A stretch of DNA of 6,663 bases, from contig JAHEYX010000180.1 in NCBI GenBank assembly GCA_023251415.1, positions 1-6,663 of the forward strand, given 5' to 3'. The notes below the pieces were generated by a model that was not told the origin of the DNA, ran no database searches, and saw only the letters and a list, made by a program, of their open reading frames with translations. The number at the start of each line of letters is the position of its first letter. Positions within the stretch are counted from its first letter, which is position 1. This DNA is from Chitinophagales bacterium. Lineage in GTDB: Bacteria; Bacteroidota; Bacteroidia; Chitinophagales; CAIODY01. This document shows, in pieces, positions 5,399 through 6,663 of this stretch. Position numbers and translations under genes: made by a program.

Positions 5399-6663
5399 CT
5401 ATTCTTTTTCCAACTGAGGAACCTCCTCTTCTTCTTGCTCTTCTTTACCCTTTTTAATTTGTAGCTTTTTGGTTAGGGTTGCATTAGCCAGCATAACCTT
5501 TATTTGATAGGTTCCAACCGGCAAATAATACAAGCCATTATCCGCTTTTTTTAGTGTTAATGGCGGACTTGCTTTTTTACCTTTTGTATTTTGTAAATGA
5601 ACAAGATTAACCGAATCAACACTTAAATTATAATTGGAGTAATTCAAACCGGCCTCTACGGAATCTTTATAGGTATGAACTAATTCGCCTTTGTCAGTGC
5701 GAATTTCAATTGTAGCAACACCGGAATTTTTAGCATAAAAATTTATACCGAAATTAACATCATTCGTAGGCTCCCATTTATCCCAACGTTTACCCCAATA
5801 ACTACTGTACGTAATTGTTTCAGGGCTTTTTAACAGCACAAGATCTTGATTTAAAATCGAATCCGACAACTGTTGAATTTCATTTAAACTAAAGATATAT
5901 AAAGAACGACCGTGTGTGCCGATCAGCATTTCATTTGCATTTTCCTGAATTGCTAAATCATGAATAGCTACACGTGGGAATTTACCACCGAGCGGGGAAT
6001 AGGAGTTTCCTTGATTTAGACTGATGTATAATCCATTATCGGTACCTACATAAAGTATAGATTTGTTGGTAGGATCTTCTTTGATGACATTAACCGGTTC
6101 CATAGGAAGGTTTGCACTTAACTTAGCCCATGTAGAACCAAAGTCATTGCTTACGAATACATAAGGGGCAAAGTGATCGAACTGAAATCCGCTTAAAGCA
6201 TCGTATACGCGTCCGATTTCAAACTTTGATGGAGTAATTCGCATAACCCGTAAACCGCTTGGTAAGCCGGTATTTATTTTTGTGAAATGATAGCCCAAGT
6301 CTTTACTAATATATACATTGCCATCATCAGTGCCCACATAAATATAACCAAACTTTAGCGGCGATTCAGCAATGCAAGTAATGGTTCCGTATGGCACATC
6401 TCCTACTTTTTTACCGTTGGTTAAATCATCGCTTAAGGTTTCGATTTTGTTGCCTTGTTGTAAACTTCTGTGGAAGCGATTACTGCCCATATAAAGTATA
6501 TCCTGATTATGTTTGGATAAGCAAATAGGAGTTTGCCAACAGTAGCGGAAAGGCTCTTCACCCAATTGAGCAATTGGATGTATACTTAATTCGGCACGAC
6601 CGGATGATTTATTGATTCGCGAATAATGTCCAAATTGATATCCGGTATAAACAGTAGCGTTAT
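5399..6663 (-). CDS. BNR/VPS10-type beta-propeller protein, C-terminal part (5' end outside window)
   Basis: The frame is open to the window edge, giving 420 visible residues; a TTG at 6565 is not the real start, because homologous sequence (TGYQFGHYSRINKSSG...) continues upstream. The protein belongs to the sortilin/VPS10-like, BNR-repeat 'glycosyl hydrolase-like' group common in Bacteroidota, usually secreted and around 1,000 residues. Visible marks are PICLSKHNQDILYMGSN, the Asp-box-like SKDLGYHF (119-126), a good Asp box SNDFGSTW (171-178), VGTDNGLYIS and IGTHGRSLYIF, the usual end of the propeller. After it comes an Ig-like C-terminal region (about 300-402; AKNSGVATIEIRTDKG, then PVGTYQIKVML) and a charged tail, KKGKEEQEEEEVPQLEKE. 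No type IX secretion C-terminal domain is evident. No sialidase catalytic residues can be judged here. Function is unknown; the propeller may bind protein or glycan. It converges on ygiD with a 12-bp gap and no hairpin between. Confidence 0.88.
   Translation of the reverse strand, partial: NATVYTGYQFGHYSRINKSSGRAELSIHPIAQLGEEPFRYCWQTPICLSKHNQDILYMGSNRFHRSLQQGNKIETLSDDLTNGKKVGDVPYGTITCIAESPLKFGYIYVGTDDGNVYISKDLGYHFTKINTGLPSGLRVMRITPSKFEIGRVYDALSGFQFDHFAPYVFVSNDFGSTWAKLSANLPMEPVNVIKEDPTNKSILYVGTDNGLYISLNQGNSYSPLGGKFPRVAIHDLAIQENANEMLIGTHGRSLYIFSLNEIQQLSDSILNQDLVLLKSPETITYSSYWGKRWDKWEPTNDVNFGINFYAKNSGVATIEIRTDKGELVHTYKDSVEAGLNYSNYNLSVDSVNLVHLQNTKGKKASPPLTLKKADNGLYYLPVGTYQIKVMLANATLTKKLQIKKGKEEQEEEEVPQLEKE

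Noticed and set aside
6563..6565. TTG at 6565 as the start of the propeller gene
   Set aside because: The same frame continues without a stop to the window edge with family-like sequence, so the gene is truncated by the window.

Overview
The window looks like a chromosomal segment of a Bacteroidota bacterium. The DNA is AT-rich and the genes generally lack Shine-Dalgarno sites. TAnnTTTG-like -7 promoter elements occur upstream of genes. The protein content also fits: a TPR hybrid sensor kinase, a short Crp/Fnr regulator, a cytosolic YceI, a DODA-type dioxygenase, and a BNR/sortilin-type beta-propeller with 'GTHGR' and Asp-box motifs. No rRNA, tRNA, IS element, CRISPR array or phage gene was seen. 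The genus cannot be told from this sequence.

Layout. On the minus strand, from about 3067 down to 1, lie three tightly packed genes, probably one operon. The first is a soluble TPR-HisKA-HATPase-REC hybrid histidine kinase (884-3067). The second is ribonuclease HII, rnhB (281-874). The third is the N-terminal third of a TatD-family metal-dependent hydrolase (1-270, cut by the window edge). The gaps between them are about 9-10 bp. A divergent intergenic region (about 3068-3224) separates this operon from a plus-strand group: a Crp/Fnr-family regulator (3225-3806), a YceI-family protein (3899-4438) and a YgiD/DODA-type extradiol dioxygenase (4502-5386). The last gene, on the minus strand (5399-6663), is the C-terminal 420 residues of a BNR/VPS10-like beta-propeller protein. 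Its 5' part lies outside the window, and it converges on ygiD with a gap of only 12 bp.

How the parts may work together. The most informative non-coding stretch is 3807-3898, between the Crp/Fnr gene and yceI. It holds an exact match to the FNR half-site arrangement TTGAT-N4-ATCAA. A weaker TTG...CAA palindrome lies 23 bp further on, and then a -7-like element ahead of the yceI start. This suggests that the Crp/Fnr protein, or a relative encoded elsewhere, controls yceI. It may also control the dioxygenase, although a terminator-like hairpin lies between yceI and ygiD. This model is inference. The catalytic or signature residues of RNase HII, the kinase, the receiver domain and the dioxygenase all appear intact. 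I found no clear evidence of a wholly new multi-gene system. The best leads are the regulatory DNA around yceI and the Tat-like leader on the dioxygenase.
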